In this document: positions 29,888-38,849 of the stretch, piece by piece
Position numbering within the stretch: the first letter of the stretch is position 1
Layout: the number at the start of each line of letters is the position of its first letter
Assembly (NCBI GenBank): GCA_024278985.1
Contig: JAJRSC010000015.1
Coordinates: forward strand, 1-64,000
Direction: 5' to 3'
DNA: 64,000 bases
DNA from: an archaeon
GTDB taxonomy: Archaea > AGJL01 > Methanococci > Methanococcales > Methanocaldococcaceae
The notes under the pieces: generated by a model
Told to the model about the DNA's origin: nothing
The model's input: the letters and a program-made list of their open reading frames with translations, nothing else
Databases searched by the model: none
Translations under genes and position numbers: made by a program

Positions 29888-31993
29888 ATGAAGAAATTAA
29901 TGTTTTTATTAATTTTATTTTCTTTACCTTATGTTTTTTCAGAAAGTTTAGAGTATAAATATATCTCTACTATCCCAATTGAGTTAATAAAGTTATCAGA
30001 TATAAAAAGTATTGATGAATTAAACAAAATATTAGATAATAACAATACATTAACTATTTTATGCTTAGACAAATTAGATAAAAATACAAGATATTTATTA
30101 ACATACTTAGGTGTTAAAGAATATACTCCTTCAAAAATTCCAGATTTATATAACTATACCTTAGTAACTGATAAAATACTATTATATAAAAAATATACTG
30201 TTTATAGAGATGAAGATGGGATTTATATTTTCAATCCTCCTGTTAATGTTAATCATTCTAAATTTGAATTTATCAAACCATATATAATAAAAGTGCCTAA
30301 TCCAAAGTATATTCCTAACTTTGATGGTTATGTTTTAATAAATAATGGAACATTTATTCTATATCCAAAAAAATATGTTATTAGAAGAGCAGATGGAAGT
30401 TATATTTTTATTCCTCCAAAAAATAAAAGTGATGAGTATAGGGTTATATATACATTTAACAAACCCCCAACAATGATTCCTGAAACATATAATTATACAT
30501 TTGTAGATAATAAAGGAATCTTTATAATTTATCCAAAAAAGTACTACATAAGAAATAAAGATGGAATTTATATTTTTTATCCTCCTGTCAATGTTAGTAA
30601 GAAAACAGTATATAAAATCTCCTATCCAAAAATATCTGATGGTGTTTATGAGATAAGAAAAAATAAGCTTTTATTTTTGTATGATACAAATCTTAACAAT
30701 ATTAAAACATTAAATATTATTGGGAAATATATAGCTAAAAATGGAGGAGTTTTTGCATATATAAATAAGGTTCCACCATACTACAAAAATATTTTAGTTG
30801 CTGGTGTTGGAATACAGAAAATAATTCCTGATGAAAATGGAGATTATGCCATTGAAGTTGCAGGAAGAAAAATAAAAGTTGATTTATTAGATGAGGATGT
30901 TATTAAAAATAAATTAAAATCAATCAAAGCTCTAAAATCTTTAGGAATTAATGTTAGTTATATTGTAACTGGAGATGAAGGAATAAAATTAGTTCAAAAA
31001 ACTGATGTTGATATAGATGAAGCTAAAGAATTGTTAAATGACTATTGGTTTAAAAAATATTACACTAACTATACCCACCTCTATTTTAATTCATATTATT
31101 CCTATTATATAAATAATGATGATATTGTTGGTTTAAGTTATTATCCACTAATATACTTAGAAAAAGCTCCTGAAACTTTTGATGAACCATATGGAGATTT
31201 ATATCCTAATGTAATCCATTATAAAGGAACTGAAGATTATGGATATTGGGAGTATGGACCAGAATCTAAAAATGAATATTATCATGAAGATAATGAGCCA
31301 TTTTGGAATGATAATGAAAAGTCAGCTGAAGGTTGGTACTATGAAGGAAGATATGTAACTGATGATTCTGATTTATGGGAAAGATATAAATATTTTGAAG
31401 ATTGGTATGTTAGAAACTATGCCTATTTATTAGCTAAGGGTGTTGATGGATTATTTTTATTATCCTCAGATTCTTATTTGCTTAATGTAATTTTAGGTAA
31501 AGAGGATTTAAATTCTGATAATTATAGTTATTCATTAGATATTAACAAAAAAATTAAGTATCTTATAGTTCCAGGTAGCAAAGGATTCAATATAGTTGAT
31601 AATATTCCTATTATTTATATTCCAACACTATTATGTGATTATTATGGTGTAAAAATTTTAAATATGACTTATATCCCTCCTAAAGATGAAGATTTTGGAG
31701 TTTATGTATCAAATATAATAATGTTTAAGCCAAAATTATTGATTGAACTAAAAGAAAATGGTACTTGTATAATGGACTTTAAAAATTTAGCTGAATGGCT
31801 TACAAAGTATAAGAAAAACTTTATAATTTTTAAAAAAAGAAATGTTATATACATAAAAGATAACAAAAATGTAAAGATAACTATATTTAAAAAGAACTTT
31901 CCATATAACCTATACAATATAGAGGAATACAAAAAAGATAGTTATATGTATGTAATTGATAATCCTCCTAAATATATTTATTTAGGTGACTAA
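29888..31993 (+). CDS. Large secreted protein with three tandem Tyr-rich repeats
   Basis: 701 residues with a Sec signal (MKKLMFLLILFSLPYVFS). Residues about 98-250 hold three copies of a unit reading YKKYTVYRDEDGIYIFNPPV, YPKKYVIRRADGSYIFIPP and YPKKYYIRNKDGIYIFYPPV, about 70-75 residues apart. The central part (residues 400-490) is rich in Tyr, Glu and Asp (for example EYYHEDNEPFWNDNEKSAEG). No membrane anchor at the end. Position matches MJ0409. Function unknown; probably a surface or extracellular protein. Confidence 0.65.
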   Translation: MKKLMFLLILFSLPYVFSESLEYKYISTIPIELIKLSDIKSIDELNKILDNNNTLTILCLDKLDKNTRYLLTYLGVKEYTPSKIPDLYNYTLVTDKILLYKKYTVYRDEDGIYIFNPPVNVNHSKFEFIKPYIIKVPNPKYIPNFDGYVLINNGTFILYPKKYVIRRADGSYIFIPPKNKSDEYRVIYTFNKPPTMIPETYNYTFVDNKGIFIIYPKKYYIRNKDGIYIFYPPVNVSKKTVYKISYPKISDGVYEIRKNKLLFLYDTNLNNIKTLNIIGKYIAKNGGVFAYINKVPPYYKNILVAGVGIQKIIPDENGDYAIEVAGRKIKVDLLDEDVIKNKLKSIKALKSLGINVSYIVTGDEGIKLVQKTDVDIDEAKELLNDYWFKKYYTNYTHLYFNSYYSYYINNDDIVGLSYYPLIYLEKAPETFDEPYGDLYPNVIHYKGTEDYGYWEYGPESKNEYYHEDNEPFWNDNEKSAEGWYYEGRYVTDDSDLWERYKYFEDWYVRNYAYLLAKGVDGLFLLSSDSYLLNVILGKEDLNSDNYSYSLDINKKIKYLIVPGSKGFNIVDNIPIIYIPTLLCDYYGVKILNMTYIPPKDEDFGVYVSNIIMFKPKLLIELKENGTCIMDFKNLAEWLTKYKKNFIIFKKRNVIYIKDNKNVKITIFKKNFPYNLYNIEEYKKDSYMYVIDNPPKYIYLGD

Positions 31994-31995
31994 TA

Positions 31996-32760
31996 ATGAA
32001 AATAGCCTTTTATAACCTCCAAGGAGGTACAGGAAAAACAACTTTAGCAACAAATTTTGCTTACTATTTAAGCCAATCTATAAAAACTGCTTATATTGAC
32101 TGTGATTTTTTTGCAGGAACTTCATCATTTGTTTTTAATTTGGAAGATGTTGAACATAATATAAATACTTATTTTATAGGAGAGTCTACATTAGAAGATA
32201 TTATGTATAATTATGATGACTTAATTGTTATACCTGCTGGAGTTACTACTGAAGTTTTTCAAAGTAAATTTGATACTGAAAAGTTTAATGATTTATTAAC
32301 TTTTTTAGCTGATGAATGTGAAATTATTGTCTTAGATTTACCTCCAAACATTACTGAGGATAATATACTAACATATGCAGGTATATATGAATATATAGAT
32401 AAAGTTCTTATCGTTTCTGATGATAGTATTCCAGGGATTTCCAATACCTTAAAAACCATGGATTTATTGGAAGATTTAGGATTAGGAAATGAGGGGATTA
32501 TTGTTAATAAATATGTTGGACATACTGATTTAGAGGAAATTGCAGATGATTTATTAGGTGTTTTACCTTATGATATTAATGTAGAAAGACAATGGAAAGA
32601 AAGTACTCCAATAATAAGAATGAAAACAAAATTCTCAAAAGAATTTAAAAAGTTTATTAATAATACTGTTAAAACATACTTAGAGAAAGATTTAGCATCA
32701 CTAAGAGCTTTAAAATTAGCCAAAGAGATATATGGATTAGAAGATGAGGAGGAATTATAA
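31996..32760 (+). CDS. MinD/ParA-type P-loop ATPase
   Basis: 254 residues. The deviant Walker A motif LQGGTGKTTLATNFAYYL is at the start, IDCDFFAGTSS is the switch I region, and ILDLPPNI carries Walker B. These SIMIBI ATPases dimerise on a membrane or cargo and position protein complexes. The genes around it (secreted protein before, hisF directly after with no gap) match MJ0409-MJ0411. The cargo is unknown; it might place the preceding exported protein or chromosome. Confidence 0.85.
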   Translation: MKIAFYNLQGGTGKTTLATNFAYYLSQSIKTAYIDCDFFAGTSSFVFNLEDVEHNINTYFIGESTLEDIMYNYDDLIVIPAGVTTEVFQSKFDTEKFNDLLTFLADECEIIVLDLPPNITEDNILTYAGIYEYIDKVLIVSDDSIPGISNTLKTMDLLEDLGLGNEGIIVNKYVGHTDLEEIADDLLGVLPYDINVERQWKESTPIIRMKTKFSKEFKKFINNTVKTYLEKDLASLRALKLAKEIYGLEDEEEL

Positions 32761-33572
32761 ATGCTTGCTAAAAGAATAATCCCATGTTTAGATATAAAAA
32801 ATGGAAGAGTTGTTAAAGGAACTAAATTTTTAAACCTTAGGGATGCTGGAGACCCTGTTGAGTTGGCTGAATACTATGATAATGAAGGAGCTGATGAATT
32901 AGTATTTTTAGATATTACTGCATCATCAGAGAATAGAGACATATTAATTGATGTTGTAGAAAAAACTGCTGAAAAGGTATTTGTTCCTCTAACTGTTGGA
33001 GGGGGTATAAAGAGTATTGAAGATATAAGAAAGATTTTAAATGCTGGAGCTGATAAAGTTTCTATAAATACTGCAGCAGTAAAAAACCCAAATTTAATAA
33101 AAGAGGCAAGTGAAATTTTTGGTAGTCAATGTATAGTTGTAGCAATTGATGCAAAGAGACATTATGTTAATGAGGATGAATTAGATTTAACTTTTAAAAA
33201 CATTGTAAAGGTTGAAGATGGATATTGTTGGTTTGAAGTATATATATATGGAGGAAAAAAGGAACTGGAATAGATGCAATAAACTGGGCTAAAAAAGTTG
33301 AAGAATTAGGAGCTGGAGAAATATTACTAACAAGTATAGACAGAGATGGAACTAAGCAAGGTTATGATTTAGCTTTAATTAGGAGTATTGCCAAAACTGT
33401 AAAGTTACCTGTTATTGCAAGTGGAGGTTGTGGAAAGTTGGAGCATGTTTATCAGGCATTTATTAATGATGCAGATGCAGCTTTAATGGCGGGAATTTTA
33501 CATTATAAAGAATATACAATAAAAGAGATTAAAGATTACTGCAAAGAAAAAGGAATAATTATAAGGGATTAG
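32761..33572 (+). CDS. hisF: Imidazole glycerol phosphate synthase cyclase subunit, one base missing
   Basis: HisF closes the imidazole ring in histidine synthesis. [12 protein letters not shown] carries the first catalytic Asp, [13 protein letters not shown] and AIDAKRH (second Asp) follow. The frame then runs off after [10 protein letters not shown]. Adding an A to the run at 33255-33260 gives [35 protein letters not shown], and on to [10 protein letters not shown] and [10 protein letters not shown], a complete 270-residue barrel. Length is 270 codons plus two bases, so one base is missing. The start directly follows the ATPase stop. Confidence 0.93.
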
Positions 33573-33574
33573 CC

Positions 33575-34111
33575 TTGGATGATGAAGAATTTATTAGAGA
33601 AAAAGATATTCCTATGACCAAAGAAGAGATTAGGGCTATTTCATTATATAAATTGGAGTTAAATAAGAATGATATAGTTGTAGATGTTGGTTGTGGAACT
33701 GGGGCTATGAGTGTAGATATTGCAAAAAGAGTTAAAAAAGTCTATGCTATAGATGTTAATAAAAAGGCTATTGAATTAACTAAAAAAAATATTGAGAAAT
33801 TTAATATTAAAAACTGTGAAGTTATTCATGGAAATGCTAAAGAAATATTAAAAAACCTTAACTTTAATAAAGCCTTTATAGGAGGAACTAAAAATATAGA
33901 AGAAATATTAAAAATTTTAGTTCAAAATGATACTAAAATTATAGTTACAAATACAATTATCTTAGAAAATACTTTAAAAATTTTAAGTTTTTTAGAAAAT
34001 TTTTATGACTGTTCAGCAGTTTTAGTTAATATATCCTATTCAAAAAAAATAACTCCTGGGCATATGTTTTTATGTAGAAATCCTATAACTATTATAAAGG
34101 CGAAAAAATGA
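33575..34111 (+). CDS. cbiT: Cobalt-precorrin-6B C15-methyltransferase (decarboxylating)
   Basis: 178 residues. Begins (TTG) MDDEEFIREKDIPMTKEEIRA, then SAM motif I VVDVGCGTGAMSVD and the family block FIGGTKNIEEIL. CbiT methylates C15 and decarboxylates the acetate side chain in anaerobic cobamide synthesis. TTG is the only start in frame near the AAGGG site; the ATG at 33579 is out of frame. Resembles MJ0391. Its stop overlaps the next gene by 4 bases. Confidence 0.88.
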   Translation: MDDEEFIREKDIPMTKEEIRAISLYKLELNKNDIVVDVGCGTGAMSVDIAKRVKKVYAIDVNKKAIELTKKNIEKFNIKNCEVIHGNAKEILKNLNFNKAFIGGTKNIEEILKILVQNDTKIIVTNTIILENTLKILSFLENFYDCSAVLVNISYSKKITPGHMFLCRNPITIIKAKK

Positions 34112-34452
34112 GTCTTATTCAAATTGTTGGATTAATATTTTGTATTTTTATGCTTATTAATTCAATAGTTAAAACAAAAAGAAGAGAAATATCTATTTTT
34201 GAAGGGTTTATTTGGAGTTTAGTTTGGATTATTGCTTTAATACTTATATCCTATCCTAATTATATGAGTGATTTAGCAGAATATTTTGGAGTTGGGAGAG
34301 GTATAGATGTTGTTATTTATTTATCAATAATTATTTTATTTTATTTAGTTTATAAATTGTATGCTAAAATAGATAAATTGGAAAGAGAAATTACTCTATT
34401 AGTTAGAGAAATAGCAATAAGGGATAGATATGAACCAAAAAAGAGAAATTGA
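34108..34452 (+). CDS. DUF2304 small membrane protein
   Basis: 114 residues with three membrane helices (LIQIVGLIFCIFMLINSIV, FEGFIWSLVWIIALILISY, IDVVIYLSIIILFYLVYKLY) followed by a charged coiled tail (KIDKLEREITLLVREIAIRD). This is the DUF2304 layout, often found next to glycosyltransferase or envelope genes. Function unknown. It overlaps cbiT by 4 bases and the next small gene by 23. Confidence 0.75.
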   Translation: MSLIQIVGLIFCIFMLINSIVKTKRREISIFEGFIWSLVWIIALILISYPNYMSDLAEYFGVGRGIDVVIYLSIIILFYLVYKLYAKIDKLEREITLLVREIAIRDRYEPKKRN

Positions 34453-34639
34453 ACTATTTCTATATGAAGTTTTACCTTATGTTTCAAATGTAGAGTTTAT
34501 AAAAGAGCTTATATTATCATGTAAAAATCTTGATGAGCTAAAGAAAAAAGTAGAAGAACTTTTAAAAAAAGAAACAGATATAACTAAAAAAACAGATTTA
34601 AAAATAGTTTTAGATAAGTTAATGGTGTATAAACAATGA
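34430..34639 (+). CDS. Small helical protein of unknown function
   Basis: 69 residues, fully charged and alpha-helical (ELFLYEVLPYVSNVEFIKEL, ELKKKVEELLKKETDITKKT). It overlaps the DUF2304 gene by 23 bases and the metallo-beta-lactamase gene by 4, and keeps the operon's coding density, so it is probably real. No family recognised. Confidence 0.55.
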   Translation: MNQKREIELFLYEVLPYVSNVEFIKELILSCKNLDELKKKVEELLKKETDITKKTDLKIVLDKLMVYKQ

Positions 34640-35229
34640 TAAAAATATTTTATGGTGTTGGTTGGAGCTCAAATACCTATTTAATTGATAATATCATTAT
34701 AGACCCTGGAACTGAGGAAAATGTTAATTTTATTTTAGATAATGTTAAAAAAGTAGATTTTATTATTAATACACACTGTCATTATGACCATACCTCAGGA
34801 AATTATATTTTAGAGGAAATTTTTGGATGTCCTACTATAATTCATGATAGAGAAGTTAAGCATTTAAAAAATGCTGATGAAGTTACTGTATCCTATTTAT
34901 TTAACTCAAAATTAATACCACCAAAAGAAATAATTCCATTATCTGAAATTGTTGATGAGTTAAATTTTGAAATTATTGAAACTCCTGGCCATACTTATGG
35001 TTCTATATCATTAATATATAAAAATTATTTAATAACTGGAGATACTTTATTTTCTAATTCAATTGGAAGATGGGATTTTCCTACTGGAAATTTTGAAGAG
35101 CTAAAGAAATCAATTTATTTATTAGAAAATATTTCCTATAAAAAAGGAATTGATACAATTCTTCCAGGTCATGGAGAAATAGCTGATTTAAAAGCTTTTG
35201 AATATGCTAAAATATTCTTAGAGGGATAA
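34636..35229 (+). CDS. Metallo-beta-lactamase-fold hydrolase (glyoxalase II-like)
   Basis: 197 residues. The motif HCHYDHTSGN binds the two metals, with ETPGHTYGSIS, LITGDTLFSNSIGRWDFP and LPGHGE completing the ligand set. This matches glyoxalase II-like MBL enzymes that hydrolyse thioesters or related bonds. Substrate unknown. Overlaps the preceding small gene (ATGA) and stops one base before the likely start of the NifH-like gene. Confidence 0.85.
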   Translation: MIKIFYGVGWSSNTYLIDNIIIDPGTEENVNFILDNVKKVDFIINTHCHYDHTSGNYILEEIFGCPTIIHDREVKHLKNADEVTVSYLFNSKLIPPKEIIPLSEIVDELNFEIIETPGHTYGSISLIYKNYLITGDTLFSNSIGRWDFPTGNFEELKKSIYLLENISYKKGIDTILPGHGEIADLKAFEYAKIFLEG

Positions 35230-35230
35230 A

Positions 35231-36040
35231 ATAAGACAAATAGCAATTTATGGGAAGGGGGGTATTGGAAAATCAACAACTGTATGTAATTTGGCAGCAG
35301 TTTTAGGAGAAAGATATAATGTTTTAGTTGTTGGATGTGACCCTAAAGCAGATTGTACTACTTTGTTAAGAGATGATGAAGAAATTCCAACAGTTTTAGA
35401 GTTATTAAAAGAAAAAAAAGATATTGATATAGATGATTTTATAGTTAAAGGATATAATGGTGTCTATTGTGTTGAGTCTGGAGGACCAAAACCAGGAGTT
35501 GGATGTGCTGGGAGAGGGATAATAGCAGTTAATAACTTATTAAAAAAGCTTAATGTATTTAAAAAATTAGATATAGATATAGTTATTTATGATGTTTTGG
35601 GAGATGTTGTATGTGGAGGTTTTGCTGTTCCATTAAGAGAGTTAAGTGAAGTTTATATAGTAACATCATCAGATTATATGGCCTTATATGCAGCTAATAA
35701 TATATGTAGAGGAATAAGGGAGATAAATAAGGCAAAACTTGGAGGAATAATTTACAATGTTAGGGGAGCATTTGATTATTATGATATTGTAGAGGAGTTT
35801 AGTAAAAAAATTAATTCTAAAATTATTGGAAAGATTCCCAACTCCTCTTTAATAGTCAAGGCAGAACTTTATGGTAAGACAGTTATTGAACTATATCCTG
35901 ATAGTGAAATAACTAAAAAATATGAAGAATTAGCTAAAAATATAATTAACAATAGAGATTATACTTTACCAAATCCTTTAACAAATAAAGAATTAAAAAC
36001 TATTAGTAAAAAAATAAAGGAAAAAATTAGTTCTCATTAA
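35231..36040 (+). CDS. NifH/CfbC-like Fe-S ATPase, no canonical start codon
   Basis: 269 residues if begun at ATA 35231: (M)RQIAIYGKGGIGKSTTVCNLA. P-loop GKGGIGKST, GCDPKAD (switch I), CAGRGI with one cluster Cys and DVLGDVVCGGFAVPLR with the other. It is a homodimeric [4Fe-4S] reductase. The RQIAIYGKGG start and proximity to cbiT suggest the CfbC subunit that reduces the Ni-sirohydrochlorin cyclase for coenzyme F430, rather than nitrogenase; MJ0685-like. A GAGGG site stands 5 bases before ATA, exactly where an ATG is expected; the next ATG would delete the P-loop. Convergent with the DUF2085 gene, overlapping by 14. Confidence 0.85.
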   Translation: MRQIAIYGKGGIGKSTTVCNLAAVLGERYNVLVVGCDPKADCTTLLRDDEEIPTVLELLKEKKDIDIDDFIVKGYNGVYCVESGGPKPGVGCAGRGIIAVNNLLKKLNVFKKLDIDIVIYDVLGDVVCGGFAVPLRELSEVYIVTSSDYMALYAANNICRGIREINKAKLGGIIYNVRGAFDYYDIVEEFSKKINSKIIGKIPNSSLIVKAELYGKTVIELYPDSEITKKYEELAKNIINNRDYTLPNPLTNKELKTISKKIKEKISSH

Positions 36041-36812
36041 ATATAGCTCTATATAATTCTAAATTATATTTTTTTGCTGTTTCATAGGCATCTATAATAC
36101 TCCAAATCCATACAGCTAAGCATATAATAGTTCCAATGCAAATAAATGTTAATAGCACTCCAATTAAAAATAAAACTATCATTAAAACCCCTTTTCCAGT
36201 ATCACCTAAGTATATCTGTCCTAATCCAGGTATTAAAAAGGATAGAATAATTGCCAATACTTCATTCTTTTTATATTGTTCATATAATAATTTTTTTTCT
36301 TCTAAACTTTTATCTTTTGCCAATTTTTTTATTTCATCTATTTCCATACTTTCACTCTTTATAAAACTAAAAAATATAGGAACAATATAAAATACTATAG
36401 TAAAGCCAAATATAAATCCAGTAATGAATCTTAGAGTATTAAAACTCTCTCTTAATCCTAATAGCTGGGTACCTCCATCCAAACCTATAGGAATTAATGA
36501 TAATATTAAATATTTTTTATTTGGTATTTTAAAATTATTTAAACCTTTAATAATAGGATATAAAATATATCCTAACAAAAATCCAGTATATATTCCAAAA
36601 CATCTTGCACATACAGCCATTTTATACCCTAAAATAAAATAACTTCTTTCTGGCATTTGATGACATACATGAGAGTATAGATAATATAATAAATTAGAGA
36701 GAAAATCATAATTATAATATTTAAATATTGGAGCTAAAAATATACCTAAGTAATAAAAAATGTATAATAATAAAAAAACAAGATAAAGTTTATCTATTTT
36801 TGATAACTGCAT
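36027..36812 (-). CDS. DUF2085-TM2 fusion membrane protein
   Basis: 261 residues. The N-terminal DUF2085 half (about 1-150) has SHVCHQMPERSYFILG and VCARCFGIYTGF, conserved Cys/His of a possible metal site among four membrane helices. A charged linker of about 30 residues (SMEIDEIKKLAKDKSLEEKK) joins it to a TM2 domain with FLIPGLGQIYLGDTGKGVLM and two more helices. The two families are usually separate. Function unknown. The start overlaps the next upstream gene by 23 bases. Confidence 0.78.
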   Translation of the reverse strand: MQLSKIDKLYLVFLLLYIFYYLGIFLAPIFKYYNYDFLSNLLYYLYSHVCHQMPERSYFILGYKMAVCARCFGIYTGFLLGYILYPIIKGLNNFKIPNKKYLILSLIPIGLDGGTQLLGLRESFNTLRFITGFIFGFTIVFYIVPIFFSFIKSESMEIDEIKKLAKDKSLEEKKLLYEQYKKNEVLAIILSFLIPGLGQIYLGDTGKGVLMIVLFLIGVLLTFICIGTIICLAVWIWSIIDAYETAKKYNLELYRAIFNEN

Positions 36813-37173
36813 ATATTACTCCACCAACAGCTCCAAGGATTCCTCCAATTATTATACTAAATATAATTCCTATTATAAAGAAACCAGCAGCAAATCCATA
36901 CATAAACATATCTGAGTGGATAATTTTAGACATTGCTATTATATAATTTAAAATACCTCCCAAAAAACCACCAAATAGCCCTGCTAAACATCCAATAAAA
37001 GCAGAATTTTCATAATTAATAAATCCACCATTTTTTTTATATAAATAAACTGCTACAATTCCGCCTGCTAAACTACCTAAACAACATAAAACATTTACTG
37101 CAGTTCCTACAATTCCCCCAACTATAATAGGTAGAGATATTTTATCTTTATCAAATTTTACCAAAATAGACAC
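36790..37173 (-). CDS. Glycine-rich membrane protein (DUF5518-like)
   Basis: 127 residues with about four membrane helices and glycine-zipper segments (LPIIVGGIVGTAVNVLCCLG, GGFLGGILNYII, IIGGILGAVGGVIYAV). The layout resembles small archaeal DUF5518-type proteins. Function unknown. Cotranscribed with the DUF2085-TM2 gene, whose start it overlaps. Confidence 0.65.
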   Translation of the reverse strand: MSILVKFDKDKISLPIIVGGIVGTAVNVLCCLGSLAGGIVAVYLYKKNGGFINYENSAFIGCLAGLFGGFLGGILNYIIAMSKIIHSDMFMYGFAAGFFIIGIIFSIIIGGILGAVGGVIYAVIKNR

Positions 37174-37287
37174 CTTATTATTTTATAATTATATGTAAAA
37201 TAGTTAATAATTATTTAAAAACTTAACCATTAATTATTAATTAATGATATATATTAAATTATCTTATATAAGATGTTAGGGGATTTT

Positions 37288-38157
37288 ATGGAATTAACAG
37301 TTATTCAAAGAGAAATCTTACAAGAATTAATAAACCTATATAAAGAAAAAAATAGACCTATAAAAGGAACGGAAATTGCTTTAAGATTAAATAGAAATCC
37401 TGGAACTATAAGAAATCAAATGCAATCATTAAGAGCTTTGGACTTAGTTGATGGAGTTCCTGGACCAAAAGGTGGCTATGTTCCAACAAGTAAGGCCTAT
37501 AGAGTTTTAGGAATTGAAGATGAGGGAGGTATTATAGTCCCTATTTATAAAAATGGGAAAAAAGTTGATGGTATAAAAGTTGTTAAGATAGAATTTGATA
37601 CTGTTAGTTATGAAAAATGTTGTTCATCAAAAATTTATATTGAAGGAGATTCTAAACTTTTTAATATAGGAGATATAATAAGAGTTGGTCCAACATATCA
37701 TAACAAGATTATAATATATGGTAAGATAATAGGAAGAGATGATATACATAGAATACTATTAATTGATGTATTTAGAGTTTGTAGTATTCCAAATGTTAGA
37801 GTTAAGGATATTGGAACAAAGAATGTTATTTCAGTATCTCCAAAAAATACACTTAGAGAGACAGTTAAGATTTTTAAGGAATATGACATAAGTGGAGCTC
37901 CTGTTGTAGAGAATAATAAATTAGTAGGGATAATAACTTTAAGAGACATTATAAATAATATAGATGACTTAAGTAGATATGTCTCAGAGGTTATGACTAA
38001 AAAAGTTATTACTATAAATAAAGATGAAAAAATATATAATGCTTTAAAGATTATGAACTCTAATAATATTGGAAGGTTACCTATAGTTGAGGAGGGTAAA
38101 ATTATTGGAATTGTAACAAGAACTGATATTTTAAAAATATTAAGTGGGGAGGTATAG
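37288..38157 (+). CDS. HTH regulator with HrcA-like N-terminus and C-terminal CBS pair
   Basis: 289 residues. Residues 1-60 are a winged helix (LTVIQREILQELINLYKEKN, RNPGTIRNQMQSLRALDLV). A middle domain of about 90 residues follows, and then two CBS motifs (VISVSPKNTLRETVKIFKEY and VITINKDEKIYNALKIMNSN) that bind adenosyl ligands such as AMP or SAM. This architecture is a ligand-responsive transcription regulator known in methanogens. ATG 37288 has GGGG just upstream; ATG 37273 has none. The stop overlaps convergent cbiE. Confidence 0.82.
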   Translation: MELTVIQREILQELINLYKEKNRPIKGTEIALRLNRNPGTIRNQMQSLRALDLVDGVPGPKGGYVPTSKAYRVLGIEDEGGIIVPIYKNGKKVDGIKVVKIEFDTVSYEKCCSSKIYIEGDSKLFNIGDIIRVGPTYHNKIIIYGKIIGRDDIHRILLIDVFRVCSIPNVRVKDIGTKNVISVSPKNTLRETVKIFKEYDISGAPVVENNKLVGIITLRDIINNIDDLSRYVSEVMTKKVITINKDEKIYNALKIMNSNNIGRLPIVEEGKIIGIVTRTDILKILSGEV

Positions 38158-38760
38158 GCAAACTGTAAGATATGAAAAATCTTTATTAACAATATCCTTT
38201 AATTTTAGTTTTCTAATTCTTTCATTATCATATGTAAGATTTTCAAGTACATACAAGTAGATATTTTCATTAACACCTAAGGAAATTAGTTTTTTTGCAT
38301 CCTCATTTAATTTATTTGGTAAAAAAATAACTTTTTTATTATTTTTTAATAGAATAGATAATATTTCCAAATTTTCTGGTTTTCCATGTAAGGTAATAAT
38401 TTCAAAATCTTCCCAAGAAATTTTCAATTTTGCAGCAGCTACTTGTATAGACGAAATCCCTGGAATAACTTCAATATTATTTAAATCTATTCCAATTTTT
38501 TTTATAGTTTTTAATAAACCACTAAATCCAGGGTCTCCAGTTGATAAAATTGCTATATTTTTATCTTTATATTTTTTTATAATATCCTTTAATTCCTCAA
38601 TAATATTTTTTCCCAGAATAATTTTTTTCTTGTCATCTATATCAAAAAGATTCAAAGCTCTTTTACTACCAACTACAATATCAGCAGAATTTATAATGTC
38701 TATTGCTTTTAAAGTTAAATATTTCTTATCTCCAGGCCCAATTCCAACAATATATATCAT
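38140..38760 (-). CDS. cbiE: Cobalt-precorrin-7 C5-methyltransferase
   Basis: 206 residues. Tetrapyrrole methylase fold: MIYIVGIGPGDKKYLTLKA at the start, LSTGDPGFSGL in the middle and EVIPGISSIQVAAAKL. It methylates C5 in anaerobic corrinoid synthesis; CbiT, its usual partner, lies at 33575-34111. Resembles MJ1522. Single gene with its own leader at 38761-38800. Confidence 0.88.
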   Translation of the reverse strand: MIYIVGIGPGDKKYLTLKAIDIINSADIVVGSKRALNLFDIDDKKKIILGKNIIEELKDIIKKYKDKNIAILSTGDPGFSGLLKTIKKIGIDLNNIEVIPGISSIQVAAAKLKISWEDFEIITLHGKPENLEILSILLKNNKKVIFLPNKLNEDAKKLISLGVNENIYLYVLENLTYDNERIRKLKLKDIVNKDFSYLTVCLYLPT

Positions 38761-38849
38761 ATTTATAACCTCCAGTTTTTTTAGGTTAATATTATATATA
38801 TAACATTAACTACATAACAATAGTAATTTATTACTCAAAAGGTGAAATA

